Shown: piece by piece, positions 1-8,248 of the stretch | How positions within the stretch are numbered: position 1 is the stretch's first letter | How the letters are laid out: each line of letters opens with the position of its first letter | Assembly: GCF_003574835.2 (NCBI RefSeq) | Contig: NZ_CP063196.1 | Location: forward strand, 2,232,001 to 2,296,000 | Direction of reading: 5' to 3' | Length of the DNA stretch: 64,000 bases | DNA from: Thermobifida halotolerans | Lineage (GTDB): Bacteria; Actinomycetota; Actinomycetes; Streptosporangiales; Streptosporangiaceae | Translations under genes and position numbers: made by a program | Notes under the pieces: model-generated | What the model saw: the letters and a program-made list of their open reading frames with translations, nothing else | What the model was told of the DNA's origin: nothing | Database searches by the model: none

Positions 1-42
1 CCACACCAGCAGCACGAACAGCCGACGTCGGGACGGGTTCAC
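1..42 (-). CDS. Partial CDS, N-terminus only
   Basis: Only the first 14 codons lie in the window, so the function cannot be told. The start is a GTG whose GTGA overlaps the stop of the DUF4417 gene, and an AAGGAG ribosome-binding site lies just upstream. The visible residues, VNPSRRRLFVLLVW, are a basic stretch followed by hydrophobic residues. That is what a signal peptide or first membrane helix looks like. The overlap implies translational coupling with the two genes upstream. Confidence 0.55.
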   Translation of the reverse strand, partial: MNPSRRRLFVLLVW

Positions 43-1148
43 GTGGTCTCCTTCGGGGTGTGGTCGGGCAGCAGCGAGGCCATGTAGCCGACCGTGGAAC
101 GGAAGGCATCAGCGGTACGGGCGTGCACCCGCCGGCGGCCTTGGGGGCCCATGACCTCGCCGTGCAGGCCGTAGGCCTGGGCGGTCTGGTTGATCAGGTG
201 CAGCCGGGTGCCGAACAACTCGACGGCGGCGCCGATGCGGTCGGGCCGCGACAGGCCGGTGAGGATCACCGGAAGCCCGGGCGGGAGTTCGGCGGCCAGC
301 CAGTGCAGGCCGGGCAGCAGCCACGACTCCCAGTCCTCACCCGAACGCATGGTCTGGGCGTTGACCGCGATCGCGGGAGGGTGGGTGTCGGCGATCCACT
401 CGCCCCACCGCGCCAGGTCCTCCAACCGGAACCAGTACACGTTGGGCACGGTGAGCAGTCCGGCTTCGGCGAACTCGGCGGCCAGGATGAGGGAGCGGCG
501 CAGGTTGAGCAGGTGCTCGGAGCGGGGCCAGTTGCCGTACACGCTGTAGTTGCAGGCCAGCACCAGATCCCAGCCCTGGGCCGCGATCCGTTCCACCAGC
601 CGGTCGCGGCGGCGCGCCGTCCACAACGCCTCCACCAGCGGGTCCGTGCCGTAACCGGACAGCACCGCCAACTGGCCCGGGCGCAGCCCCAGGAGTTCGT
701 GGGCGTCGGCGCCGTCGCTCCATCGCGGGTAGAGGCGGTGGCTGTCCGCAGAGAACACCCGGCGCAGCCCCACCGCGTAGGCGGGCCAGTCCAGGTGCGC
801 GTCCAACTCGGGAACGCCTGTGCCGTCCACCTGGGGAATGTAGGCGGGCAGCCCTTCGGGGAGTCGGCCGTGGAGTTCGATGTCGTCGAAGGTCAGTGTG
901 CCGCCGACGTCGGCCATCCACGCGCGGATGTTGTCGCGCGAGCCGCAGCGGATCGGACAGGTGCCGCACGCCCCGCTGCCCGTGGCGGCCTCGGCGCGGG
1001 CGCACCCGCAGTAGGAGCAGTCGGAGTTGCAGCCCGAGCACAGCGGCTCGACGGTGGCGGGGCCGCCACGGCCGTCTGGTCCCGTCCAGAACGCGCACGT
1101 CGAGCAGTCGCAGCCCCGGCCGGGAAGGGGAAGGCCGGTGCGGCTCAT
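39..1148 (-). CDS. DUF4417 family protein with Cys-rich N-terminus
   Basis: 369 residues. The N-terminal ~70 residues contain eleven cysteines in CxC, CxxC and CxxxC spacings (around C13-C18 and in CSGCNSDCSYCGC), which suggests a metal or Fe-S site. The central part (about residues 190-320) has the DUF4417 pattern, including ACNYSVYGNWPRSEHL and a region beginning VPNVYWFRLEDL. The biochemical role of DUF4417 is unknown; as I recall, members are common on phages and conjugative elements. It starts 4 bp inside the end of the ParB-like gene (ATGA overlap) and overlaps the next gene too, so the three form one leftward operon. Family assignment is from motif recall. Confidence 0.72.
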   Translation of the reverse strand: MSRTGLPLPGRGCDCSTCAFWTGPDGRGGPATVEPLCSGCNSDCSYCGCARAEAATGSGACGTCPIRCGSRDNIRAWMADVGGTLTFDDIELHGRLPEGLPAYIPQVDGTGVPELDAHLDWPAYAVGLRRVFSADSHRLYPRWSDGADAHELLGLRPGQLAVLSGYGTDPLVEALWTARRRDRLVERIAAQGWDLVLACNYSVYGNWPRSEHLLNLRRSLILAAEFAEAGLLTVPNVYWFRLEDLARWGEWIADTHPPAIAVNAQTMRSGEDWESWLLPGLHWLAAELPPGLPVILTGLSRPDRIGAAVELFGTRLHLINQTAQAYGLHGEVMGPQGRRRVHARTADAFRSTVGYMASLLPDHTPKETT

Positions 1149-2386
1149 GTGTTCGCCCCCTCCTCCAGCAGCGGACGCAACTCTTCCAGCAGCAGCCGCA
1201 GCGACCCGGCGGCGTAGCGGTCGAGCCTTCGACCCGCGCGGAGTCGTGCCACCAGGCGCCGCAGCGCCTCCACGGCCTCGTCCGCCTCGACGTACTCCGG
1301 TGCGGCCGACTCCCCACCGGGGACAGGCGCGTAAACCGACGAGGGTCTGTCTTCGTTCCGGGAGCGCTGATCGGACGTGGTGTCGCCGGAGGAACGCATC
1401 GCGTGGACGAGTTCGGACGGGCGGCCGGCCTCCTCGCGGCTGAGCTTGGCCGTCCGGGACTGGTTGGCCTCGTCATGAGCGGCCTCGGCCCTGTCCAGCG
1501 CCTCGTCGGCGCAGAGACCGGGGTTGTCCAGGCCGGCCTGGACCGCTGCGGCCAGCAGGTGCGGCTGTTTACGGGCTTTGACCGCGGCCCAGATCTGCTC
1601 GGCCGCCTCCGCTCGCCCCGCCAAAAGCCGGGCGAAACGGATGCGGGTGTGCAGGCGGATCTTCGCCTCGTCCATCTCCTCGCAGATGTGCCGGGGCAGT
1701 GCGCGGAACGCGGCGACGAGTTCGCGGGCCTTGCGCGGCGACAGTTGCAGCCCGAGCCGGTGCAGGACTTCCGACCACGGGGCCGCGCAGTCCACGTCCT
1801 GGCCCCGGATCCGCTCCAGGGCCTCCCACCGTGCGACCGGGTCCTCGATCGCGTCGGTCTCGGCGGGGATCGGTCTGCCCGCGCGCAGCAGTTTGCCGGT
1901 CAGCACCGCGCAGCGGTGCAGCAGCAGTGCCGCGGCCTGCTCGCCGGGCTGCAGGGGTTCGCGGGCGAGGTTCTCCACGATCTGCCAGACGCGCCGCTCC
2001 TCCGGGCTCAAAGGCCCCGGGCAGATGATCGCGGGCAGGGACGCGAAGTGCGGGTTGTCGGGCAGGTTGACCGCGCCCCACCGGCACGCCCGCAGGCGCC
2101 GCTCCCCCGCCACCAGATGCAGCGCGGGCGGACCGTGTGGGGACGTGATCTCCTCGGCCAGGACCGGTTGGAGCACTCCCACCGTGGCGATCGAGCTGAT
2201 CAGGTCCGCCAGTTCGGCCGGGGCTGTCGCCTCCCCGGGCTCGCGTCCCTGAAGCCCGGTGGCCGCGCTCCCCGGTCCCCGCAGTGGGATGGCGTCGTAG
2301 CGGCGCCGCCGCAGCCGGGAAGACCTCGGCAGCGCGGCGACTCCGATGGGCGGGAACGCACCGTACTCTTCGGGTTCGTCTAGCAC
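1145..2386 (-). CDS. ParB N-terminal domain protein
   Basis: 413 residues. Residues about 50-130 match the ParB/Srx nuclease-like fold: a segment ending VGVLQPVLAEE is followed by the hallmark GERRLRA within LVAGERRLRACRWGA. Family members bind or cut DNA or act as CTPase clamps in partition or regulation. The rest is helical, with an HTH-like middle part, and shows no known C-terminal ParB dimer domain. It is therefore an element-encoded ParB-like protein rather than chromosomal ParB. The GTG start at 2386 has no strong ribosome-binding site. It is the first gene of an operon with the DUF4417 gene. No parA is visible. Confidence 0.75.
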   Translation of the reverse strand: MLDEPEEYGAFPPIGVAALPRSSRLRRRRYDAIPLRGPGSAATGLQGREPGEATAPAELADLISSIATVGVLQPVLAEEITSPHGPPALHLVAGERRLRACRWGAVNLPDNPHFASLPAIICPGPLSPEERRVWQIVENLAREPLQPGEQAAALLLHRCAVLTGKLLRAGRPIPAETDAIEDPVARWEALERIRGQDVDCAAPWSEVLHRLGLQLSPRKARELVAAFRALPRHICEEMDEAKIRLHTRIRFARLLAGRAEAAEQIWAAVKARKQPHLLAAAVQAGLDNPGLCADEALDRAEAAHDEANQSRTAKLSREEAGRPSELVHAMRSSGDTTSDQRSRNEDRPSSVYAPVPGGESAAPEYVEADEAVEALRRLVARLRAGRRLDRYAAGSLRLLLEELRPLLEEGANT

Positions 2387-2419
2387 GACCAGAACAAGAG
2401 CCGGTCCCTGGTGAAACGT

Positions 2420-2443
2420 GACACCGGGGCGGGAGCCGGTGTC
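2420..2443. other. Hairpin upstream of ParB-like gene
   Basis: GACACCGG (2420-2427) pairs with CCGGTGTC (2436-2443) across an 8-nt loop, 34 nt upstream of the ParB-like start. It could be an operator or a 5' leader hairpin. No T-run follows on either strand, so it is not an obvious terminator. Confidence 0.3.
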
Positions 2444-2529
2444 TTGTTCCGCTCCTGGGCGGCTCCGTGTCCGTGGATGCCCGGCGCGTTGAGCGGGGAC
2501 TGGAACTGACGGTTCTCCGCTGGTCTCTT

Positions 2530-2785
2530 CTCATCGAGGTTTGATGGTCGGATTCTGCGGTGGAGACGGTTCCGCCGCCACTCCCGGTGAGGTCGAGGCA
2601 TTCCACCGAACGCTCCAGAAGCGGGACACCACCGGCTGCCGATGTCCGGACTCGGTGCCCCGGGGCGCCTTGACCAGGCGCTGCCAACCCGTGGGGGCCG
2701 CCCTGGGCGGTTGGGGTGGAATGTCCCGCCTTTCTCCGGGTTCTCCGCGAAGAACCCCTCGCCCACCGCAGAATCCAACACTCGC
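2530..2785 (+). repeat. Dispersed quasi-palindromic repeat, copy A
   Basis: Noncoding unit bounded by a perfect 14-bp inverted repeat: GGATTCTGCGGTGG at 2550-2563 and its complement at 2763-2776. A second, inner inverted pair follows (GCATTCCACC near 2598-2607, GGTGGAATG near 2715-2723). The whole block recurs in inverted orientation at 12471-12827. The reading frames through it are Pro/Gly/Arg-rich shadows and support no gene. It resembles a nonautonomous, MITE-like element, but no target duplication was recognised. Confidence 0.6.
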
Positions 2786-2910
2786 ACCCCAGTCAGACGG
2801 GTTCTCCACCACGAGGGGTCCCGGTCCGAAACAGCGCTTGAGGTTTTGTCCGGGCTCTCGGGAAGTGGGTGAGACCAGTCTCTGTGTCTTGACGGAACCG
2901 CAGGCCGTTC

Positions 2911-2999
2911 GTGCTTCCTGCGTGTGCGGGAACAACCCCCGGCGGGTTTACATCGTAGATTTCTTCTGTGTGTGGTCCCCTCGCGTGCGGGGACGTCCC
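2911..2999 (+). CRISPR. Degenerate type I-E-like CRISPR remnant
   Basis: Two 28-nt units at 2911-2938 and 2972-2999 are spaced exactly 61 bp apart, the usual type I-E period (repeat about 28-29, spacer 32-33). The second unit begins GTGGTCCCC, has the core CGTGCGGGGA and ends GTCCC, close to actinobacterial I-E repeats. The first begins GTGCTTCC with the core GTGTGCGGGA and ends CAACCC, so it is more decayed. One spacer lies between them. No further units were found 61 bp to either side and there are no I-E cas genes in the window. It is an orphan relic, unrelated to the three intact arrays. Confidence 0.5.
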
Positions 3000-3063
3000 A
3001 CTCCGCACACGACAGCGCCCCCGAAGGCAAGGAGCTGCGGGGCGTAGAACAGCGAACAACCTG

Positions 3064-3252
3064 CTACAGGCGCCCTGCCTTGATCTCCGCCAGGAACTCA
3101 GACCACGCCGACGCCGTGAAGTCCAGGGGTCCCGACTCCCGGTGCCGGGTGCCACGCACCAGCACGCCAGCGCTCCCCCGCTCAGCAAACTCAACACGGT
3201 TTCCTGAACCGCTACTGAAGCTGGACTTGCGCCAGAGCAGCTTTCCAGACAT
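3064..3252 (-). CDS. DUF397 domain protein
   Basis: 62 residues with the DUF397 signature: WRKSSFSSGSGNRVEFAE near the N-terminus, a central VRGTRHRESGPLDF, and FTASAWSEFLAEIKAG at the end. In actinomycetes DUF397 genes usually follow an XRE-DUF5753 regulator and modulate differentiation or antibiotic genes. Here the ATG sits directly against the stop codon of a 3' remnant of such a regulator, so the partner has been lost and this gene is an orphan. Its promoter is unclear and it may be unexpressed. Confidence 0.88.
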   Translation of the reverse strand: MSGKLLWRKSSFSSGSGNRVEFAERGSAGVLVRGTRHRESGPLDFTASAWSEFLAEIKAGRL

Positions 3253-3378
3253 TCAGTTCTCTCCCACTACCGCACGGATCACGTCGGCTGAAGCGGCGGT
3301 GGACAGCGCTTCGCCCTGCAGAGCACCAAAGATGGTGTCGCACCGCGATACACCGCCCGACCGGTCAGCCATCTCCCT
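3253..3378 (-). pseudogene. 3' remnant of XRE-DUF5753 regulator
   Basis: About 41 codons immediately before the DUF397 gene read as the C-terminal tail of a DUF5753 protein: CDTIFGALQGEALSTAAS followed by an ADVIRAV helix. This resembles the family pattern in which a phenylalanine-leucine helix precedes ALSPxxSxxLI. There is no HTH and no start codon for this segment. It is fused in frame to the frameshifted tail of the DUF6082-like gene upstream. I infer a deletion that removed most of the regulator and joined its tail to the neighbouring gene. The assignment rests on a short segment. Confidence 0.45.
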
Positions 3379-4178
3379 CCCAGCATGCGGTCGATACAGG
3401 CGACCGGCGGGCGGTCCCGGAAGCTCATGCCCCCTGGGAGACACAACTCCGAACGCAGCGCTGACGGCTCGCCAAGAGAGTTGCTTCCGGTACCGCCATG
3501 CCCGCCGCCACTGGCCCACCGCGTCCCTGAGCGTGGCCGCCAGACCCGGTGGGCGGGGCGGCGCCGTGGCGGCGAAGGCCGCGTCGACCTCGACGGTGAA
3601 GAAGTCCTCGGCCCGTCGCCGCCGGTCACCGCGATCCGGGCCTGCCGTGCCCCGGCCCAGAAGGCGTACATGTGCGGGCTGGTCATGAGGTGGCGGAGCG
3701 CGCCGCGCAGTTCGTCCAGTTCGATGGTCCTGGTCCCGTAGGCGACCTTCTGGAGGTTGAGGACGAGATTGCAGTAGTGGTCCCTGCGGGTCTCCCCCAC
3801 CCCCGGGTACAGCTCGGGCCAGGCCTGGAGCAGCTCCTCGTCGTCGATCGCCATCTTGACGAGGTCGGTGTGGACCTGGCGCAGCGCCACCTCGCTGCTG
3901 CGCCGCTGGTCCTCCAGGGCGACGCTCAACTGCGACTGCTGGTTGCGCAACTCCTGCTGCTGGAGGAACAGGGTCGACGCGATTCCGATGAACGCGATGC
4001 CGGAGAAGAAGACACCCACCGGGGACACGGCCTGCCCGATCTGGGACCAGCGGTTCAGCGTCTCGTCGTCGACCCGGAGCAGCAGGAGGACCGGAACCAC
4101 CAGGCCGGCCGCCACCGTCACGGCACCGAGGACGACGGCGACACCGATCGCGACGGACCGCACTCGCTTCCGGCTCAC
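3379..4178 (-). pseudogene. DUF6082-like membrane protein, frameshifted
   Basis: The N-terminal part has two hydrophobic helices (VAIGVAVVLGAVTVAAGLVV and a second near SPVGVFFSGIAFIGIASTLF) and then the typical LFLQQQELRNQQSQL helix and YGTRTIELDELRGALRHL, as in DUF6082 proteins. Function is unknown. Near 3611-3625 the reading frame shifts: the frame ending AVTGGDG continues sensibly only in another frame as AEDFFTVEVDAAFAA. A one-base deletion would explain this. The downstream part then runs without a stop into the DUF5753 remnant. The GTG at 4178 (VSRKRVRS) is preferred over the TTG at 4226, which overlaps the previous gene. A sequencing error cannot be excluded. Confidence 0.5.
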
Positions 4179-4222
4179 CCGCGCACCCCACCGTTCACTC
4201 CCCGCAGTGGCCAGACCGCGCC

Positions 4223-4816
4223 TCAAAGCCCCGCTTCCGCGAGGAAACGGTGCAGCGGCACCGCTTCGGCCCGCAGTTCCAGCGCTGTGGCCTCCAGTTC
4301 GCGCACCACTTCGGCGTCGCGGACCAGCCAGCCGCCCGTCTGCTCGCCGACCGGTCCCGGCCCGTAGTCGTGGACCAGGGCGGTGTCCCGGTCGAACAGC
4401 AGGAAGTCGAAGCAGTCGTCGCCCGGCAGCGGCGTGCCCGGTTCGGCCCGCACCACCTCGATGGTCTCGCCCATGCGAGCGCGGATCCGGTAGGCCAGCA
4501 GCTCGTAGCGCAGATAGTCGGTCAGCGGTTGGCGCAGCACCCGGATGCGCGCGAACTCGATGCCCCGCGACCGCACGTCCGCATACAGCGGCCGGTCGGC
4601 CTCGGCCTCCTCGCGCAGCAGCTCCACGGCCAGGTCATGCTCGCCTTGTTCGTAGGCGTGCTGGGAGGCGCTGTTGACGTTCTCCCGGTAGGACTGCCAG
4701 CACTCGACCTTGAGGAACCGCTTCCCCAGCCGCGCCCAGGCTCGGGAGAACGCCGAGGCGAAAGCGTCGAGGTCGAGCCGTTCCCCACGATCCACCGCCC
4801 AACCGGGTGGTCGCAC
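4223..4816 (-). CDS. DUF6879 family protein
   Basis: 197 residues. The pattern GERLDLDAFASAF followed by FLKVECWQSYRE, then EEAEADRPLYADVRSRGIEFARIRVL, is that of DUF6879, an actinomycete family with no known biochemical role. It is often found beside XRE/DUF397 genes. The C-terminal half carries FDFLLFDRDTALVHDYG. A GGAGG ribosome-binding site 5 nt upstream supports the GTG start at 4816. Its neighbours (DUF6082-like, DUF5753 tail, DUF397) form a typical regulator cassette, here partly decayed. Confidence 0.8.
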   Translation of the reverse strand: MRPPGWAVDRGERLDLDAFASAFSRAWARLGKRFLKVECWQSYRENVNSASQHAYEQGEHDLAVELLREEAEADRPLYADVRSRGIEFARIRVLRQPLTDYLRYELLAYRIRARMGETIEVVRAEPGTPLPGDDCFDFLLFDRDTALVHDYGPGPVGEQTGGWLVRDAEVVRELEATALELRAEAVPLHRFLAEAGL

Positions 4817-5090
4817 CTATTCCTCCGGAATGTCTTTCCTGGCCGCCACCAGGGTGCTACGCGGAATGCGGACGATCCGCTCGTTCGGCGCACACCTGGC
4901 GTCGGACAGCGGTGTCTCACCGAGTTCCGCGGTCACGTCCACACCGATGACCGCGCGACTGCTTCCTCAGGGGCAGGGGACCCGGTGGTCAGGGGCATGC
5001 CCCTGATGCTCGCGCGGCCAAGCCCCTCACCCGCGCGGAACCAACAAAAACTCCGTAGGCCGCTTCCGCGGGGCCGGGGCGGCGGTGGTG

Positions 5091-5855
5091 TCAGACGAGT
5101 TCGAGGCCGCCGTCGACAGTGAGGACCTGGCCGGTCAGCCAGGTGGACGCGGGGTCGGCCAGACGCAGGATCCAGACGGCGATCTCGTGGGGCTGGCCCC
5201 GGCGGCCCAGCGGGACGCGCGCGGCCTCCTCCCGCCTGATCCGTTCGATCTCGGAGTCGGACAGGCCGGCGGCCGCCAGCGCCTCGCTCTCGGTGGGGCC
5301 GGGGGCCAGCGCGTTGACCCGGACACCGTCGCCGGCGAGCTCGACCGCCCAGGTGCGGGTGAGTGACTCCAGCGCGGCCTTGGACGCGGCGTAGTGGGCG
5401 GCGCCGGGCAGGGGACGGTGGCCGTAGGTGCTGGAGACGTTGACGATGGAGCCACCACTGGAGCGCAGGTGGGGCAGGGCCGCGGCGGCCAGCAGGCTGG
5501 GCGCGGTGACGTTGAGGGAGAACAGGGCCTCCACTCGGGCCGCGTCGGTGTCCTCCAGCGGCATCACCGCGGTGACCCCGGCGTTGTTGACGAGTGTGTC
5601 GACGCGCCCCCAGCGGCGGACCGCGGCGTCGACGACTCCTGCGGCGGCGCCGGGGTCGCGCAGGTCGGCGGTGTGGACGGTGATGCGGGGGTGCAGGTCG
5701 GCGGTGGCGGCCAGGGCTTCGGGGCGGCGTCCGACGCCCAGGACGTGGGCTCCGGCGTCGGCGAGGGCGACGGCCGTGGCGCGGCCGATCCCGGATCCGG
5801 CTCCGGTGACGACGGCCACCCGGCCGGTGAGGTGGTCCTGGTGTACTCCGGTCAT
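5091..5855 (-). CDS. Short-chain dehydrogenase/reductase (SDR)
   Basis: About 254 residues. Classical SDR features are all present: the Rossmann motif VTGAGSGIGRATA (TGxxxGIG), LVNNAG, the serine in NVSSTYG, the catalytic YAASK tetrad pair, and a C-terminal GQVLTVDGG. It is therefore an NAD(P)-dependent oxidoreductase, FabG-like in sequence, of unknown substrate. The ATG at 5855 is chosen because AAGGGGG precedes it and the longer upstream reading would run through the operator palindrome. It is divergent from an ArsR-type repressor, which probably controls it through the shared palindrome at 5866-5894. Confidence 0.9.
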   Translation of the reverse strand: MTGVHQDHLTGRVAVVTGAGSGIGRATAVALADAGAHVLGVGRRPEALAATADLHPRITVHTADLRDPGAAAGVVDAAVRRWGRVDTLVNNAGVTAVMPLEDTDAARVEALFSLNVTAPSLLAAAALPHLRSSGGSIVNVSSTYGHRPLPGAAHYAASKAALESLTRTWAVELAGDGVRVNALAPGPTESEALAAAGLSDSEIERIRREEAARVPLGRRGQPHEIAVWILRLADPASTWLTGQVLTVDGGLELV

Positions 5856-5865
5856 CACAACCCCC

Positions 5866-5894
5866 TTGTTCGATGTTCGTAGAACATCGAACAA
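5866..5894. promoter_or_regulatory. Perfect palindromic operator between SDR and ArsR genes
   Basis: TTGTTCGATGTTC at 5866-5878 and its exact complement at 5882-5894 form 13-bp arms around the 3-nt centre GTA. It lies 11 nt upstream of the SDR start and 15 nt upstream of the ArsR-type ORF, in the only intergenic space between them. Binding there would cover both promoters, so autorepression with co-control of the SDR gene is the simplest reading. Confidence 0.8.
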
Positions 5895-5908
5895 ACTAGC
5901 ATGGGTGC

Positions 5909-6259
5909 ATGAGGAAGGCACACCACCCCGCGACCGAGGAACTGTCGCTGACCACGGTGATGGCAGCGCTCAGCGACCCGCTCCGCGTCGGGGTGCTGCG
6001 TGTCCTGGCCGACGGCCGCGAACGCGGCTGGGGCGAACTCCGGGCACCGGTCGCCAAGTCCACGCTCAGCCACCACCTGCGGGTCCTGCGCGACGCCGGC
6101 ATCACCCGCACCCGCCAGGAGGGCACCCGCTGCTTCGTCACCCTGCGCCGCGCCGACCTGGAGCAGCGCTTCCCGGGCCTGCTGGAGGCGGTGCTGGCGG
6201 CCGCCGCCACCGACTCGGTGGGCGACCAGGTCACCGCGGCTGCAACCGGCCACGACTAG
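5909..6259 (+). CDS. ArsR-family winged-helix transcriptional regulator
   Basis: 116 residues. LSDPLRVGVLRVLADG at residues ~20-35, then AKSTLSHHLRVLRDAGITRTRQEGTR (recognition helix and wing), is the ArsR HTH pattern. No CxC metal-binding pair is seen (ArsR type ELCVCDL is absent), so it more likely senses an organic ligand or redox state. There is no Shine-Dalgarno sequence upstream of the ATG at 5909 and only 14 nt separate it from the palindrome. Translation may therefore be leaderless or nearly so. It is divergent from the SDR gene, which is its likely target. Confidence 0.85.
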   Translation: MRKAHHPATEELSLTTVMAALSDPLRVGVLRVLADGRERGWGELRAPVAKSTLSHHLRVLRDAGITRTRQEGTRCFVTLRRADLEQRFPGLLEAVLAAAATDSVGDQVTAAATGHD

Positions 6260-6864
6260 ACCTGCGCACACGAAGGCCCCCGCGAACTCCACGGGGGCGT
6301 CCACGCGGCGCACGGCCTCGACCGCGCGGCCGCCCCACCCCGCCAACCGCCGACGGTCCCCGCCTCCCTCCGAGAACCGGGCACGGCACGGACGGCATGC
6401 GGACAGCGCCATCAGCAGCACACCGCCGACGAGCACCACCATGGTCACCACGCCCACCCCTGCCCGGCGACGCCGTAGCCGGCCCGCACGGACGCGCCGA
6501 TCCCCCACGTGCAGCAGCGCCCACAGCATGCTTCCCAGCATCGCCCCAGGGCAGGAGACGCCGGTAGGGGTAGCCCACCGTGCCCGCCAGGACCGGAACG
6601 GTCGCGTGCACCACCGCCACGAACCTCGACCCCACGATCGCCGTCCCGCCGCGCGGCCGGGCGAGGACCTCCTCGGCGTGCAGCCACCGCTCCTCCCCGA
6701 TCCAGCGGCCCACCCTGCTGCGGCGAAACCGCGCCCCCGCGTACCGGCCGATCAGATACCCGACCGTCTCCCGACGACCGCCCCCACCCGGGTCACCGCG
6801 GCGACCAGGACGAACCCCCGCAGGTCGATGACGCTCGCCCCGGCCGCCAGAACGACCGGGTCCG
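6260..6864. other. No supported gene; possible decayed membrane ORF
   Basis: No intact gene is supported. On the minus strand one frame from 6713 (FVAVVHATVPVLAGTVGYPY) and a second frame near 6380-6541 (VVTMVVLVGGVLLMALSAC) give two hydrophobic segments. These could belong to one small membrane protein broken by a frameshift near 6530. The evidence is only hydrophobicity. Confidence 0.3.
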
Positions 6865-7151
6865 CGGGATCGAGGCCGCCCTCACCGCCCGCGAACTCAA
6901 CCCCGCCCCCCGTCCTCCCCACCGAGTTCTGGACCCACCCGGCCACGTCCCAGGCGGTGACCCGCCTCGACCTGACCCCCATCACCCAGGAACAACTCGC
7001 CCGCCTCACCGGAACGACCCAGGCCACCACCTCGCGCATCGAACACGGCCACACCCGACTCCGCGACCTCGACCGGATCCGCGCCTTCCTCACCGGCCTC
7101 GGCGCCCCCATCCCCCAAGGACACCGACCCGCTGGACGGCTACCACCATGA
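6865..7151 (+). pseudogene. XRE-type HTH gene remnant, copy 1
   Basis: The frame ending at 7151 contains PTEFWTHP, then LTPITQEQLARLTGTTQATT, then SRIEHGHTRLRDLDRIRAFL: a helix-turn-helix of XRE type. The preceding N-terminal part (ALTARELNP) is in a different frame, and about 11 residues present in the second copy at 53.6 kb are missing before LTPITQEQ. There is no start codon in the HTH frame. The two copies share wording closely (TARELNP, PTEFWTHP, ITQEQLA.LTG, LRDLDRI.AFLTGLGAP), so they derive from one gene family. Both are broken. Confidence 0.6.
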
Positions 7152-7246
7152 TCCTGCACGTGCCCGCCCCGGCTGGCCTCCACCCCGATAACCCCCGGAC
7201 GCGCCAGTCCCCGCACGGGAAACCGCCGGGTGCGTCCCGTCTCCGC

Positions 7247-8248
7247 TCATTCCCCACCGGCGGCACCAGGGGTCGCCGCGCCGGAGACGGTGCCCCCTCC
7301 CCCGCCCGGGAGTGGTGCGAGGAGGAAGTCGGTCAAGGCGGCGGTGGGATGGAGCAGCGGACACCAGATGGGACGGACCGGCCCGTGCGCGCGGAGCCGG
7401 TCCAAAGTGGTGGCGCCGATGGCGAACCCTTCCCGCGCACGGTGCAGGTAGGGCAGTCCCCGGACGTAGAAGGCGAGGTCGTCGAGGCGCTGCGCGAGCC
7501 GCTCAGGCACATCACCGGTGAGGACCAGCAGGACGCGGGGGAAGCGGGGATAGATCTGCCGCCAGCCCGGAGTCAGGGAGCGGGCCGCCGAGGTCCGGTG
7601 GGCGGGCGCGGCCGAACCGGGCACGTAGTCGTGGTAGCGGGCGTAGGCGGCCAGTTTGGCGGCCAGCCTGGGGATCGGCATGGTAGCCCGGTCGACCTCG
7701 ATGAAGAACTGGACGTGGGAACGCCGTCCACTCCGAGAATCGATGGAGATGTAGTGCAGCAGTGCGTCGGCGACGAGGCGTTCACCCACGTCGCGGAGGG
7801 GGTGGGAGACCTCCGGTAGCCAGTCGAACGGGCCGCATCGGTCACCTCGGGCGCGGGCGGCCTCCACGAACGCCAGGCCGGTCTCCACCACGGCCTCGGT
7901 GTGGCGCTGCAGCGGGCCTGAGGCTTTGAACGCGGTCATCCGGTAGGGCCGGTCGATGACGTCCTTGGTGCCTTCCACGGCCCGGGCCCCGGTTTCGGTG
8001 AGGAACCAGAAGTTGGGCTTTCCCCAGCCAGCGCGGACCCGGTCGGCCAGGCCGAGGCGGTGCAGCCGCAGCAGGTTGCGGTTCAGGTACTGGGGTGGGC
8101 TGTCAGGGCGCAGCATGCGCAGCAGTTGCGGGCCCGAGACCAGGCGGTGCTGGTAGAGCAGGCTCATCGCCTCGTGGGCGATGCGCGGCAGGACCGGCAT
8201 CCGCCTGTTCTGCGCGGCGTCCGGTGGCGAGGGCGGCGGTTCGGTCAT
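7247..8248 (-). CDS. Replication-relaxation family protein
   Basis: 333 residues. The N-terminus has a winged-helix-like segment (LLYQHRLVSGPQLLRML, then LLRLHRLGLADRVR) and the body has FFIEVDRATMPIPRLAAKLAAYARYHDY, the signature of the replication-relaxation family (PF13814). That family is linked to plasmid mobilisation or replication in actinobacteria. The ATG at 8248 overlaps the stop of the coupling ATPase gene (ATGA), so the two are translationally coupled and probably act together on the transferred DNA. Longer starts up to 8257 are possible but lose the overlap. Family call is by motif recall. Confidence 0.8.
   Translation of the reverse strand: MTEPPPSPPDAAQNRRMPVLPRIAHEAMSLLYQHRLVSGPQLLRMLRPDSPPQYLNRNLLRLHRLGLADRVRAGWGKPNFWFLTETGARAVEGTKDVIDRPYRMTAFKASGPLQRHTEAVVETGLAFVEAARARGDRCGPFDWLPEVSHPLRDVGERLVADALLHYISIDSRSGRRSHVQFFIEVDRATMPIPRLAAKLAAYARYHDYVPGSAAPAHRTSAARSLTPGWRQIYPRFPRVLLVLTGDVPERLAQRLDDLAFYVRGLPYLHRAREGFAIGATTLDRLRAHGPVRPIWCPLLHPTAALTDFLLAPLPGGGGGTVSGAATPGAAGGE

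Noticed and set aside
60-1217. Long plus-strand frame opposite the DUF4417 gene
   Set aside because: Gly/Val/Gln-rich shadow translation with no domain; the minus-strand frame has clear family motifs and coupled starts.
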